DNA from: Marinomonas balearica
GTDB lineage: Bacteria; Pseudomonadota; Gammaproteobacteria; Pseudomonadales; Marinomonadaceae
Direction: 5' to 3'
DNA: 50,338 bases
NCBI RefSeq assembly: GCF_004362145.1
Contig: NZ_SNXC01000011.1
Coordinates: forward strand, 1-50,338
The translations under genes and the position numbers were made by a program. The notes below the pieces were generated by a model. The model was not told the origin of the DNA. It ran no database searches and worked only from the letters and a program-made list of their open reading frames with translations. Positions 35,318-44,327 of the stretch are shown here, in pieces. Numbering within the stretch: the first letter of the stretch is position 1; every line of letters starts with the position of its first letter.

Positions 35318-36589
35318 ATGAGAATTATGAACAACCTACTGCTCAGCGCTTCACTCTTGCTAGTAGTTTCACCCAGTATTGCGCAAGAGCAATCGTCTAT
35401 CCCATTAGAAGAAATACAGTCCTTTGTGGAAACATTTGAGACCATCAGAGAAGGTTATGTAGAAGATCTGGATGATAGAGCCATTCTCGATAAAGCTCTG
35501 AAAGGGATGGTTTCTGCGCTTGACCCGCATTCAAATTATCTTACCAGTGAAGAGATGCGCGAGTTTGAGAAGGTCACGTCGGGAAACTATGCCGGCATTG
35601 GCATCGAAGTTGAAATTGAGAACAATTTATTAACTATTGTAGCGCCAATTGATGGATCACCTGCTAAGGAAGTGGGCTTAGAGCCGGGCGATGTGATTAT
35701 TAGGATCGATGATCAGCTGGTTTCTGGTATGAGCTTACAGGACGTCACGGTTCTTATGCGTGGAGAAGTTGGCACACGAGTGCGTCTAGATGTTCAGCGT
35801 GATGATCAAATTAAAGAATATGAAATTGAAAGGCAATTGATTGAAGAGTCGAGTATTACGCAAAAATGGCTCGATCAGGAAGACGGTATTGCCTACATCC
35901 GATTAAGTCAGTTTCAAGGGGATTCTGGGGAAGAGTTCGCGAATGCCATTAAACAGCTAAAGCAAGACCATTCGATTGACAGTATGATCCTCGATCTACG
36001 TAATAATCCGGGTGGCGTATTGCAAAGCGCTGTGTCCATTGTCGATTCGTTAGTGGATAACGGCATGATCGTTTATACAGACGGACGTCATCAGCTGGCA
36101 AAAACAGAGTTTAAGGCAACAAAGAAAGCCACCTTACTGCCTGATGAGCCTATTATTGTTATGATCAATGAAGGATCTGCCTCTGCTTCTGAAGTCGTTG
36201 CAGGTGCATTACAGGATCATAAACGTGCTGTCATACTAGGAACTGAGAGTTTTGGTAAGGGGACAGTGCAAACGGTTGTTCCTTTAACTAATGGCGCAGC
36301 CGTGAAGCTGACAACCGCTTTGTACTTCACGCCTAATGGTCGCTCTATTCAAGCTCAAGGTATTCGTCCTGATATTATCATTCCTCAAGCGGATGTTTCG
36401 GTTCCTGATGATGCTTTCTTTATTAAAGAAGCGGAATTAAAAGGTCATATCGGTAATGGAACTGGAGGAGAGGAACGTACTAGCTCAGATGTAAACTCAG
36501 ACCTCAATCAACTGGCGGTATCTGATTTTCAACTGTTTCAAGCTTTAACTATTCTACAAAGTGCCTCGAAGTTAACTAAGAAATTGTAA
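35318..36589 (+). CDS. ctpA: S41-family C-terminal processing protease (CtpA type)
   Basis: This 423-residue exported serine protease has a signal peptide (to about 23), a PDZ domain (about 85-170, NYAGIGIEVEI...GLEPGDVIIRID) and an S41 catalytic domain. The Ser nucleophile is in the GSASASE motif (286-292) and the Lys in SFGKGTVQT. Such proteases trim or degrade periplasmic proteins, including peptidoglycan hydrolases in some bacteria. AGGA lies 7 bases before ATG 35318. The stop codon touches the next start codon, so it is coupled to yibQ. Confidence 0.93.
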   Translation: MRIMNNLLLSASLLLVVSPSIAQEQSSIPLEEIQSFVETFETIREGYVEDLDDRAILDKALKGMVSALDPHSNYLTSEEMREFEKVTSGNYAGIGIEVEIENNLLTIVAPIDGSPAKEVGLEPGDVIIRIDDQLVSGMSLQDVTVLMRGEVGTRVRLDVQRDDQIKEYEIERQLIEESSITQKWLDQEDGIAYIRLSQFQGDSGEEFANAIKQLKQDHSIDSMILDLRNNPGGVLQSAVSIVDSLVDNGMIVYTDGRHQLAKTEFKATKKATLLPDEPIIVMINEGSASASEVVAGALQDHKRAVILGTESFGKGTVQTVVPLTNGAAVKLTTALYFTPNGRSIQAQGIRPDIIIPQADVSVPDDAFFIKEAELKGHIGNGTGGEERTSSDVNSDLNQLAVSDFQLFQALTILQSASKLTKKL

Positions 36590-37687
36590 ATGATCTTCTT
36601 TAAATCCGTGAAAAATCGCAGTCTGAATAAGATTGCGATTTTTATTTTTTTGGCCTCTGCAATTTTTCCTTCGTATTTGATGGCTCACGATACTACGCCA
36701 GAGCGATTGGGCCCCGTTGTTTCAACTTCTAATGCTGTATCGACTCCTCAGGCATCGAGCGTGATGTATCCATTCTCTGGCGAGGGGCTATTAAACGAAG
36801 AAGGAAAGGCGGCAAAATTAAGCTCGCCTTCAATAGACTCGCTCTCAATGGACTCCCTTTCAATGGACTCTTTGTCAATGGACAGGGTATTGGGGCCTTG
36901 GATTTTGCCGTCAGATTCTTCTTTGCATCACGTCAACTTTACCGCTCCACCGAGCTTATTGGGGCATGGCAAAACAAACGCCGAAGAAGACACAGAAGTA
37001 AATGTCGAATCAAGTCGTCAGCCAAAGATCAGTATTATTATCGACGATGTGGGATACAATCGTCGCGGTATGGAATCATCCTTAAAACTGCCAACAGAAG
37101 TAGCGCTTGCCATTCTTCCTCATACACCGTTTGGGGAAAAAACCGCGTTAAAGTCGATGGAGCAAAACCGAACCACACTGTTGCATGCACCGATGGAAAA
37201 CCAGCGTGAATTGAAACTCGGCCCAGGTGGTCTCTATGTATCGATGAGTGAGCATGAATTTAAGTCTGTCTTACGTGATGATTTAGCGAATTTACCCGGT
37301 ATAAAAGGCGTGAACAACCACATGGGAAGTCTGCTCACGACCAACGCGCAAGCGATGAATTGGGTCATGCAGGTACTAGGTGAAAGTAATCTATTTTTCA
37401 TTGACAGTGTGACCAGTGCAGAGAGTGTTGCTTATACCATGGCACAACGGCACAGCTTATTAGCGTCAAAACGTGATGTTTTTTTGGACAATGTTCGAGA
37501 AGTAAACGCGATTGATCGGCAATTTCAAAAACTCATACAGTTAGCCCATAAAAATGGTCAGGCAATCGCAATCGGCCATCCTTACCCTGAAACCATGGCT
37601 TATTTACTTAAACGCCTCGCTGACTTAAACGATGTCTCTGTTCGTTTAGTCCCCATCGATGACATGATCACACCGCCGAGTCGTTAG
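36590..37687 (+). CDS. yibQ: Divergent polysaccharide deacetylase family protein (YibQ)
   Basis: This 365-residue secreted protein has a signal peptide (to about 31), a low-complexity linker (about 40-145) and a C-terminal divergent polysaccharide-deacetylase domain (PF04748 type; KISIIIDDVGYN, LLHAPME, GVNNHMGSLLT, FIDSVTSA, IAIGHPYPET). Asp/His residues of the deacetylase fold are kept. It starts right at the ctpA stop. The linker contains a tandem SMDSL repeat. YibQ proteins are found after envC; the substrate is presumed to be a peptidoglycan- or lipid-linked sugar but is unproven. Confidence 0.88.
   Translation: MIFFKSVKNRSLNKIAIFIFLASAIFPSYLMAHDTTPERLGPVVSTSNAVSTPQASSVMYPFSGEGLLNEEGKAAKLSSPSIDSLSMDSLSMDSLSMDRVLGPWILPSDSSLHHVNFTAPPSLLGHGKTNAEEDTEVNVESSRQPKISIIIDDVGYNRRGMESSLKLPTEVALAILPHTPFGEKTALKSMEQNRTTLLHAPMENQRELKLGPGGLYVSMSEHEFKSVLRDDLANLPGIKGVNNHMGSLLTTNAQAMNWVMQVLGESNLFFIDSVTSAESVAYTMAQRHSLLASKRDVFLDNVREVNAIDRQFQKLIQLAHKNGQAIAIGHPYPETMAYLLKRLADLNDVSVRLVPIDDMITPPSR
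36830..36886 (+). repeat. 15-bp tandem repeat inside yibQ (SMDSL repeats)
   Basis: About 3.8 copies of a 15-bp unit (TCAATGGACTCNNTN) encode SIDSL-SMDSL-SMDSL-SMD in the linker after the signal peptide. In-frame copy changes would lengthen or shorten the linker without a frameshift. Confidence 0.85.
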
Positions 37688-37876
37688 GGGCGTTTTACTT
37701 CTACGACTTTTGGCTAATCCTTCGGATTTCATATTTTTGATAGTGTTGGATTTACGCAAAAAACCGGATGATTCTGAAAAAAAATAAGAGTATTTTGAAA
37801 GACGCTCTTCTCGTTGTTTCGTATTCTTAAGGTTCGTTTTATCGACTCTTCCATTTTGCCGTGTTCAATATGAGTT

Positions 37877-37893
37877 TGCACATCTCTAGTGCA
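37877..37893. promoter_or_regulatory. NtrC-box candidate upstream of livJ
   Basis: TGCAC-N7-GTGCA, both half sites perfect (TGCACATCTCTAGTGCA), inside a longer TTTGCAC/GTGCAAA dyad. This matches the NtrC consensus (for example TGCAC-N7-GTGCA at E. coli glnA). It lies about 280 bp before the predicted livJ start site, a usable enhancer distance. Confidence 0.6.
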
Positions 37894-38057
37894 AATTGAT
37901 CCTCTCCTCATTTGATTAAAAATCATGAATTCAGTATAAAAATTTGACCAAGTCATAATTATTGGTTAAATATTCCAGTTTTACGCTCTCTTTTGTTTTT
38001 TTATTCTAAAATTTACTGCACTTCTATTGACCATTTTTTGAACTGGGCTTATTGTTT

Positions 38058-38074
38058 GGTGTTAATGTGGTGCA
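38058..38074. promoter_or_regulatory. weak NtrC half site upstream of livJ
   Basis: A good GGTGCA half site (with a palindromic GTGCAC) has a poor partner half. It could be a secondary, weaker NtrC site 90-100 bp before the predicted start. Confidence 0.25.
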
Positions 38075-38137
38075 CAATTCTTGAGAAGTTGCCGCATATG
38101 TTCCAATCTATTTACTAATTTCAGGGTCTAAATCTAT

Positions 38138-38153
38138 TGGAACGCTTCTTGCT
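38138..38153 (+). promoter_or_regulatory. sigma-54 promoter of the liv operon
   Basis: TGGAACG-CTTC-TTGCT matches the RpoN consensus TGGCACG-N4-TTGCW at 11 of 12 defined positions, including the invariant GG (-24) and GC (-12). It predicts a start near 38164 and a 33-nt leader holding the TAGGAG ribosome site of livJ. Confidence 0.7.
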
Positions 38154-38196
38154 TTTTGAAAATAACGATAAACACAAAACGAGTAGGAGCTATACA

Positions 38197-39312
38197 ATGT
38201 CAAACGCAGTTGTTAGAAAAACGCTAGTCTCTTTGGCAATCGCTGGTGCGGTGACGACGGCACAAGCGGATGTGGTAATTGGTGTTGCTGGGCCTCACAC
38301 AGGTGCTTATGCAGCCTTTGGGGCACAGTTATGGAATGGCGCTTCTGCTGCCGCTAAAGCAATTAACGATGCTGGCGGTATTAATGGTGAAATGATTAAA
38401 CTTATTAAAGCCGACGATGCGTGTGAGCCAAAGCAGGCTGTATCCGTTGCTAACCGTTTGGTGGACTCCGATGAAGCTGTGGCTGTTGTGGGTCACTTCT
38501 GTTCATCTTCTTCTATTCCTGCTTCTAATATTTATGAAGAAGCAGGGGTTCTTCAAGTCACTCCAGCTTCTACAGCGCCTGGTTTAACTGATCGTGGTTT
38601 GCCAAATGTATTCCGTGTCTGTGGCCGTGATGATCAGCAAGGTGATGTTGCTGCTACCTACATTGTGGATGTTCTAGGCGCTAAGAAAGTCGCTGTTATC
38701 CATGATAAAGACACTTACGGTAAAGGTTTGGCCGATGCAATGAAGTCGAGTCTTAATGCGTACGGCGTTAAGGAAGTACTTTATGAAGGTCTGACACGTG
38801 GTGAGAAAGACTTCAACGCGTTGGTAACTAAGATTCGTTCTGTTGATGCTGATGTAGTTTACTTCGGTGGTCTTCACTCAGAAGCAGGCCCTTTGGTTCG
38901 TCAAATGCGTGAGCAAGGTCTAACAGCGAAATTTATGTCAGGTGACGGTATTACATCTTATGAATTTGTATCAGTCGCTGGCTCGCCTAAGTATGTCGAT
39001 GGCGTACTTATGACGTTTGGTGCTGATCCGACCTCTTATGCTGAGGGTAAAGCTGTTGTTAAAGAGTTCCGTGACTCGGGTATTGAGCCAGAAGGCTACG
39101 TAATGTACTCGTATGCTGCAATGCAAGTAGTGGCAGAAGCTCTTCAAAACACAGACCTAGACCCAGTAAAAGCATCCGACTGGTTGCACGCAAACAAAGT
39201 AGAAACCGTTATGGGAACGAAAGCGTTTGACGAAAAAGGTGATTTACTTGTTTCTGACTACGTAATGTATGAGTGGGACAAGAACGGAACATACAACATG
39301 TTAGGTATGTAA
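38197..39312 (+). CDS. livJ: Branched-chain amino acid ABC transporter substrate-binding protein
   Basis: This 371-residue periplasmic protein binds the amino acid and presents it to LivHM. A signal peptide ends at about AQA-D (residue 25), and the mature start DVVIGVAGPHTGAYAAFG is typical of LivJ/LivK. It has the usual pair of Cys-containing lobes (DDACEPKQAV; VGHFCSSSSIPAS). ATG 38197 with TAGGAG upstream is preferred to an earlier in-frame start at 38137, which would lie inside the sigma-54 promoter. It is the first gene of livJHMGF. Confidence 0.92.
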   Translation: MSNAVVRKTLVSLAIAGAVTTAQADVVIGVAGPHTGAYAAFGAQLWNGASAAAKAINDAGGINGEMIKLIKADDACEPKQAVSVANRLVDSDEAVAVVGHFCSSSSIPASNIYEEAGVLQVTPASTAPGLTDRGLPNVFRVCGRDDQQGDVAATYIVDVLGAKKVAVIHDKDTYGKGLADAMKSSLNAYGVKEVLYEGLTRGEKDFNALVTKIRSVDADVVYFGGLHSEAGPLVRQMREQGLTAKFMSGDGITSYEFVSVAGSPKYVDGVLMTFGADPTSYAEGKAVVKEFRDSGIEPEGYVMYSYAAMQVVAEALQNTDLDPVKASDWLHANKVETVMGTKAFDEKGDLLVSDYVMYEWDKNGTYNMLGM

Positions 39313-39334
39313 CTGTCTAATATTCTCGCTTAAC

Positions 39335-39364
39335 CGCCGATTAGTCTTCAAAGGCTAATCGGCG
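39335..39364 (+). terminator. hairpin between livJ and livH
   Basis: CGCCGATTAG (39335-39344) pairs with CTAATCGGCG (39355-39364), followed by a broken T-rich stretch. It probably causes partial termination or protects the livJ mRNA, giving more binding protein than permease. Confidence 0.6.
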
Positions 39365-39397
39365 TGCTTTTCTGCTTTTCTTCCCAAGAGGTTTTTG

Positions 39398-40309
39398 ATG
39401 GATATCATTCTCCAGCAGCTAGTCAATGGGCTTTCCCTTGGTTCTGTATATGGACTTATCGCGATTGGGTACACCATGGTTTATGGAATCATAGGCATGA
39501 TTAACTTCGCGCATGGCGATGTTTACATGGTGTCCGCGTATATTACTGCAGTAGCAATTGCTCTACTTTCTTTTTTCGGAATTGAATCTTTTCCGGTTAT
39601 TATTTTTGGCACGCTGATTTTTACCATTTTCGTGACCGGTGTATACGGGTGGGTGATTGAGCGTATTGCCTACCGTCCGTTACGCGGTTCTAGTCGATTG
39701 TCTATTTTGATCTCGGCAATAGGCATGTCCCTTATATTGCAAAACTATGTTCAGCTTAGCCAAGGAGCGAAGCAACAAGGTGTGCCGACATTACTGTCAG
39801 GGGCAATTAGGTTTGATATTGGCGATGGTTTTGTGCAAATCACGTATATGAAGTTGTTCATCCTTTTTGCTTCGTTTATCGGAATGGCTGCCTTAACGTA
39901 CATTATTCAAAAAACGAAGCTTGGACGCATGTGTCGTGCGACTCAGCAAGACCCTAAAATGGCATCAATATTGGGAATCAATACAGACAAGATTATTTCA
40001 ACAGTGTTTGTTATCGGTGCGACCATGGCTGCATTAGCAGGTGTGCTTGTAACGCTAGATTACGGCGGCTTTGACTTTTATGTTGGTTTTATCATAGGTA
40101 TCAAAGCCTTTACTGCCGCTGTATTAGGTGGAATAGGGTCTCTACCTGGGGCAATGCTCGGAGGCATCATACTTGGGTTATCCGAAGCGCTATTTGCTGG
40201 ACTGGTAAGTTCAGATTATAAAGATGTGTTTTCTTTCTCATTGCTTGTGGTCATATTGATTTTCCGTCCAAGCGGCCTTTTGGGTAAACCTGAAGTGGAG
40301 AAAGTATAA
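39398..40309 (+). CDS. livH: Branched-chain amino acid ABC transporter permease LivH
   Basis: This 303-residue inner-membrane permease has about eight membrane helices. It shows the LivH signature GLSLGSVYGLIAIGYTMVYGIIGMINFAHGDVYM and a C-terminal AVLGGIGSLPGAMLGG coupling loop that contacts the ATPases. ATG 39398 follows AAGAGG by 6 bases. Its stop overlaps the livM start. Confidence 0.93.
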   Translation: MDIILQQLVNGLSLGSVYGLIAIGYTMVYGIIGMINFAHGDVYMVSAYITAVAIALLSFFGIESFPVIIFGTLIFTIFVTGVYGWVIERIAYRPLRGSSRLSILISAIGMSLILQNYVQLSQGAKQQGVPTLLSGAIRFDIGDGFVQITYMKLFILFASFIGMAALTYIIQKTKLGRMCRATQQDPKMASILGINTDKIISTVFVIGATMAALAGVLVTLDYGGFDFYVGFIIGIKAFTAAVLGGIGSLPGAMLGGIILGLSEALFAGLVSSDYKDVFSFSLLVVILIFRPSGLLGKPEVEKV

Positions 40310-41589
40310 TGAGCCAAGCTGCAACAGGTATTGATATTAAAAAGAGTGCAATCGATTCTGTATTAGCAGGTTTGATTGCTTTGGTAGTCTTTGGGCCTAT
40401 TGTTGGGCTTGTGCTCGATGGATTTGCGTTTAACGCGGAACCTAAGCGGTTATTTGCGATCGTCGCAGTGGTTATGGTTGGACGATTTCTCGCTTCTTGG
40501 TTTTTTCAATCAACGAAAGGTCGAGATTTCCTATACAAGCATACGTCTAAAGATGAGGGTGTTCATGTATTGGCTCCCGGTCATAAATCTAAGTTAAAGT
40601 GGATTATTCCGCTGACCATTCTCATTGCGTTTGCTGTTCCATTCATTGCCTCAAAGTATGTATTGACGGTCGTTATTCTAGGACTGATTTACGTTCTGCT
40701 AGGGCTGGGGCTAAATATTGTAGTTGGCCTAGCGGGGCTGTTGGATTTAGGTTTTGTTGGGTTTTATGCCATTGGAGCCTATGGTTTAGCGCTTGGTTAT
40801 GAGCATCTTGGTTTGGGGTTCTGGTCTATGTTGCCTATTGCTGCAATCGTTGCCGCTATATTTGGTGCCATATTGGGCTTCCCAGTATTAAGAATGCATG
40901 GTGACTATCTCGCTATCGTAACATTAGGCTTTGGTGAAATTATTCGTTTGGTATTAACCAACTGGACTGACTTAACACACGGTCCAAACGGTATGAACGC
41001 ACCGCTGCCAACCTTTTTTGGTTTGGAGTTTAAGCGACGCGCGAGTGAAGGGCATGTGCCATTCCACGAATTTTTTGGTCTTTCTTACAGTTCTGCCTAT
41101 AAGTATATCTTCATCTATCTGGTTTTGTTGTTGGTTGTTTTAGGCGTTTTATATGTAAAAAAACGCCTAACTCAAATGCCAATTGGCCGTGCTTGGGAAG
41201 CGTTGCGAGAAGATGAAATCGCGTGCCGCTCTCTTGGTCTTAATCACGTTTTAGTTAAGCTTTCTGCTTTCATGATTGGAGCATCAACAGGTGGGCTTGC
41301 AGGTGTTTTCTTTGCAACCTATCAAGGTTTTGTGAACCCTTCTTCGTTTACTTTTTTCGAATCCGCTCTGATTCTTGCCATTGTCGTACTCGGCGGTATG
41401 GGATCAACGCTTGGAGTGGTCATTGCCGCATTCGTGCTTACTGTTGCGCCTGAATTGCTTAGGGAATTTGCTGATTATCGCGTTCTCGCATTTGGTATAT
41501 TGATGGTGTTAATGATGATTTGGAAACCTCGCGGATTGGTTCGTATGACCAGAATTGGAGTTTCAGCGCGAGAGGGGAATGTGAAATGA
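40309..41589 (+). CDS. livM: Branched-chain amino acid ABC transporter permease LivM
   Basis: This 426-residue permease has an N-terminal extension with two membrane helices (about 15-65) before the LivM core (YVLLGLGLNIVVGLAGLLDLGFVGFYAIGAY; GDYLAIVTLGFGEIIRLVLTNW; the EALREDEIACRSLGLN coupling loop). The length equals E. coli LivM (425). It overlaps livG by ATGA. Confidence 0.93.
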   Translation: MSQAATGIDIKKSAIDSVLAGLIALVVFGPIVGLVLDGFAFNAEPKRLFAIVAVVMVGRFLASWFFQSTKGRDFLYKHTSKDEGVHVLAPGHKSKLKWIIPLTILIAFAVPFIASKYVLTVVILGLIYVLLGLGLNIVVGLAGLLDLGFVGFYAIGAYGLALGYEHLGLGFWSMLPIAAIVAAIFGAILGFPVLRMHGDYLAIVTLGFGEIIRLVLTNWTDLTHGPNGMNAPLPTFFGLEFKRRASEGHVPFHEFFGLSYSSAYKYIFIYLVLLLVVLGVLYVKKRLTQMPIGRAWEALREDEIACRSLGLNHVLVKLSAFMIGASTGGLAGVFFATYQGFVNPSSFTFFESALILAIVVLGGMGSTLGVVIAAFVLTVAPELLREFADYRVLAFGILMVLMMIWKPRGLVRMTRIGVSAREGNVK

Positions 41590-42467
41590 GCCAAGAAAGT
41601 ATTCTAAAAGTGGACAACTTAGTCATGCATTTTGGTGGTATTAAGGCGCTAAATGACGTGAACTTTGAAATAAAGCGTGGCACTGTTTCTGCGTTGATTG
41701 GTCCTAATGGTGCCGGAAAAACAACAGTATTTAATTGTCTTACGGGGTTCTATAAAGCAACAGGTGGCAACATCATGCTTAATGCGAATGGTAAGGCGAC
41801 CAGTGTTATTCAGGTACTCGGAGAGTCATTTCAGTTTTCTGATTATTTCAACCCTGTGGCATTTATAAAGCGTCTAAAATACAAAATGTTCGGTGGTTCC
41901 CACCTAGTGAACCGAGCAGGGCTTGCGAGAACGTTTCAAAATATCCGCCTGTTTAAAGAAATGTCAGTGGTTGAAAACCTTTTGGTTGCACAACATATGC
42001 GGGTTAATCGCAGCATGTTTGCGGGTATCTTGAAGACTAAAGGCTTCAAAAAATCTGAGGATGAAGCGTTAGAACGCGCTTTTTATTGGCTAGGAGTTGT
42101 CGACCTTAAAGAGTCTGCTAACCGCTTAGCAGGGGAGCTTTCTTATGGACAGCAGCGCCGCCTAGAAATCGCTCGAGCGATGTGTACGAATCCAGAAATT
42201 GTCTGCTTAGATGAACCCGCGGCAGGCTTGAACCCGTCTGAAACCGAAGCGCTGACCAAGATGATTCGGATTCTCCGTGATGAGCATAATACAACGGTTT
42301 TGCTGATCGAACATGATATGGGCATGGTGATGAATATTTCTGACTATATTGTGGTTTTGGATCACGGTGAGGTGATTGCGAAAGGTGGGCCTGATGATAT
42401 TAAGTCTAACCCGAAAGTGATCGCTGCGTATCTGGGAGCGGAAGAAGGTGAAGAGGTGACACTATGA
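41586..42467 (+). CDS. livG: Branched-chain amino acid ABC transporter ATP-binding protein LivG
   Basis: This 293-residue ATPase has Walker A GPNGAGKTT, TFQNIRLFKEMSVVENLL, signature LSYGQQRRLEIARAM and Walker B EIVCLDEPAAGLNP. Compared with the family, the segment between Walker A and the Q-loop carries an extra stretch (about 60-100, including SFQFSDYFNPVAF). The start overlaps livM (ATGA), and the end overlaps livF in the same way. Confidence 0.93.
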   Translation: MSQESILKVDNLVMHFGGIKALNDVNFEIKRGTVSALIGPNGAGKTTVFNCLTGFYKATGGNIMLNANGKATSVIQVLGESFQFSDYFNPVAFIKRLKYKMFGGSHLVNRAGLARTFQNIRLFKEMSVVENLLVAQHMRVNRSMFAGILKTKGFKKSEDEALERAFYWLGVVDLKESANRLAGELSYGQQRRLEIARAMCTNPEIVCLDEPAAGLNPSETEALTKMIRILRDEHNTTVLLIEHDMGMVMNISDYIVVLDHGEVIAKGGPDDIKSNPKVIAAYLGAEEGEEVTL

Positions 42468-43177
42468 CTGCTTTGATGGAGTTCAAAGAGGTTGATGTCC
42501 ACTACGGGCCAATTCAAGCTCTTAAAAAAGTATCGCTGGAGATAAAAGAGGGCGAAATTGTCACTATGATCGGGGCAAACGGGGCTGGCAAATCCACTCT
42601 TTTGATGTCGATTTTTGGACAGCCTCGAATATCTGCCGGACAGATCATTTATCGTGGGGAGGATATTTCCAATAAATCTGCCCATTATGTTGCATCAAAT
42701 GGTTTAGCTCAGTCACCGGAGGGGCGTAGAATTTTTCCTGGTATGACGGTGGAAGAAAACTTACTGATGGGCACGATTCCTATTGGTATGGATCACGCCG
42801 ATGAAGACATGCGAAAGATGTTTGATTTATTTTCTCGTCTTGAAGAGCGTCGAAATCAACGTGCATCAACAATGTCGGGTGGTGAACAACAGATGCTCGC
42901 AATCGCGCGTGCTTTGATGAGTCGTCCAAAATTACTTTTGTTGGATGAACCAAGCCTTGGATTAGCTCCAATCATTGTTAAGCAAATCTTTGAAATACTG
43001 AAAGATGTAGCGAGTAGCGGGATGACCATCTTCTTAGTAGAGCAGAATGCAAACCATGCTCTGAAACTCGCAGATCGCGGTTACGTAATGGTAAATGGTG
43101 AAATTCGTATGACGGGCACGGGCGATGAATTGCTCGTAAACCCAGAAGTGCGTGAAGCCTACCTAGGCGGGCATTAG
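42464..43177 (+). CDS. livF: Branched-chain amino acid ABC transporter ATP-binding protein LivF
   Basis: This 237-residue ATPase has Walker A GANGAGKST, LAQSPEGRRIFPGMTVEENLLMG, signature MSGGEQQMLAIARAL and Walker B KLLLLDEPSLGLAP. It is the last gene of livJHMGF and pairs with LivG as the two-ATPase motor. Confidence 0.94.
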   Translation: MTALMEFKEVDVHYGPIQALKKVSLEIKEGEIVTMIGANGAGKSTLLMSIFGQPRISAGQIIYRGEDISNKSAHYVASNGLAQSPEGRRIFPGMTVEENLLMGTIPIGMDHADEDMRKMFDLFSRLEERRNQRASTMSGGEQQMLAIARALMSRPKLLLLDEPSLGLAPIIVKQIFEILKDVASSGMTIFLVEQNANHALKLADRGYVMVNGEIRMTGTGDELLVNPEVREAYLGGH

Positions 43178-43188
43178 CCTTTCGATAC

Positions 43189-43226
43189 AATCCCCAACCT
43201 CTTAAATCATAGGGAGGTTGGGGATT
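43189..43226. terminator. hairpin between convergent livF and tsaC
   Basis: AATCCCCAACCTC (43189-43201) pairs perfectly with GAGGTTGGGGATT (43214-43226), loop 12 nt. There is little T on either side, so termination strength is uncertain, but position and stem fit a shared 3'-end structure. Confidence 0.55.
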
Positions 43227-43228
43227 GT

Positions 43229-43786
43229 CTAATCTCGGAAAACCTTTCCTGTAAGAATGTCTTTTACTTGCGATGGTGATTTGGCTTCACCTAGTGGAGC
43301 GTTGTATATCGCGTCTAACGATTCTCCAAAGTAGGCTTTTAGTTCGTCTATATTCATCGCTGGTTCTTCGCCCGCTGGATTCGCCGAAGTAGAAACGATT
43401 GCTTGTTCTAGGTGATTGCAAAGGTCAATCACAGGCTGGTGCTGACTTAGCCTAATGGCGACGCTTTGATGCTTTCCCCGTATCCAAGTAGGTGTGACAG
43501 TTATATCCGGTACAACCCAAGAGGTCGGAGACTCTGTCAACGATATTAAGCGTTCAAATGAGCGTTCATTAAGTTGATTTTGCCATTGTAACAGTTGTTG
43601 TTTATGACCCGTGATTAGGATTAATCCTTTTTCTTCGGGTCTAGATTTAAGCGCTAATATTCTGCGGACAGCGTGTTCATTGTATGGGTCGCATCCTAGC
43701 CCCCAAACCGCTTCAGTAGGGTAGGCAATAACACCACCATTACGAATGATTTCAACAATTTCAGAGACGGAAGACGTGATTATCAT
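43229..43786 (-). CDS. tsaC: Threonylcarbamoyl-AMP synthase (Sua5/YrdC family)
   Basis: This 185-residue enzyme makes threonylcarbamoyl-AMP from threonine, bicarbonate and ATP for the t6A37 modification of ANN-decoding tRNAs. YrdC motifs are [18 protein letters not shown], the [11 protein letters not shown] loop, [10 protein letters not shown] and [14 protein letters not shown]. It is the short TsaC form without the Sua5 C-terminal domain. Confidence 0.93.
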   Translation of the reverse strand: MIITSSVSEIVEIIRNGGVIAYPTEAVWGLGCDPYNEHAVRRILALKSRPEEKGLILITGHKQQLLQWQNQLNERSFERLISLTESPTSWVVPDITVTPTWIRGKHQSVAIRLSQHQPVIDLCNHLEQAIVSTSANPAGEEPAMNIDELKAYFGESLDAIYNAPLGEAKSPSQVKDILTGKVFRD

Positions 43787-43891
43787 GGAGTAAATATAAG
43801 TATAAAAAACGACGTTTGGACGGAGTTTGTATGCAAAAAGTCATTTGGAAAAGATGACTTTAGATGCTCAGCAGTATTACAAATAGCGTAT

Positions 43892-43920
43892 CTAGATTAC
43901 ACCATAAAAGTGTAATCTAG
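43892..43920. terminator. hairpin upstream of tsaC / downstream of the DUF3461 gene
   Basis: CTAGATTACAC and GTGTAATCTAG form a perfect 11-bp stem with a 7-nt loop. There is no T run, so it is either a weak terminator of the DUF3461 transcript or an RNA-stability element. Confidence 0.45.
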
Positions 43921-43946
43921 TCGTTTTAAACGATGTTATCTATCGC

Positions 43947-44327
43947 TTAGTTGAACGAGTCTATTTTGTCTTTAATTTCTGCAATTTTATTTGCCATTAC
44001 ACGTTCTAGATGTTCAAGTTCTTTTACTAACTCGTCTTTAGTGATTTTAGTTTCTTGCGCTTTTCCAACGATTTGACCGAGTTCTTCTACTGCACGAAGC
44101 ACAACAAGAGACGGTTCTTGAACCTGACGGTATGTTTGTTGGCCGCCATCTGCTAAAACGGTTTTTGTTGAACGACCAAATTTGAACTTTTTGCTTTTAG
44201 GTAACAAAGAGCCTTTTTCTCGACGGTAGTAAACTTTTAGTACGTCGAAGCCACCTTCGTAACGCAAAGTGAATTTATCGATGTCGTCAAAACTGGTAAT
44301 CCCCATGGATTCTAGTGTCGGATGCAT
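43947..44327 (-). CDS. DUF3461 family protein
   Basis: This 126-residue protein matches the conserved gammaproteobacterial family DUF3461. It starts MHPTLESMGI, has FDVLKVYYRREKGSLLPKSKKFKFGRS, and ends in a Lys/Glu-rich helix (KELEHLERVMANKIAEIKDKI) likely to form a coiled coil. ATG 44327 is chosen because family members begin with MxPTLxxMGI, and an ATAGG lies 8 bases upstream. No function is known for the family. Confidence 0.8.
   Translation of the reverse strand: MHPTLESMGITSFDDIDKFTLRYEGGFDVLKVYYRREKGSLLPKSKKFKFGRSTKTVLADGGQQTYRQVQEPSLVVLRAVEELGQIVGKAQETKITKDELVKELEHLERVMANKIAEIKDKIDSFN

Larger units (their letters stand above)
37688..38137. other. AT-rich control region upstream of the liv operon
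   Basis: About 450 bp without a plausible gene. It carries one strong and one weak NtrC-like site and ends at a sigma-54 promoter (each listed separately). No RNA gene was recognised. Confidence 0.6.

Noticed and set aside
38066..38085. TGGTGCACAATTCTTGA as a sigma-54 promoter
   Set aside because: The -24 GG is present but the -12 GC is missing and the spacing is off by one; the site at 38138-38153 is far better.
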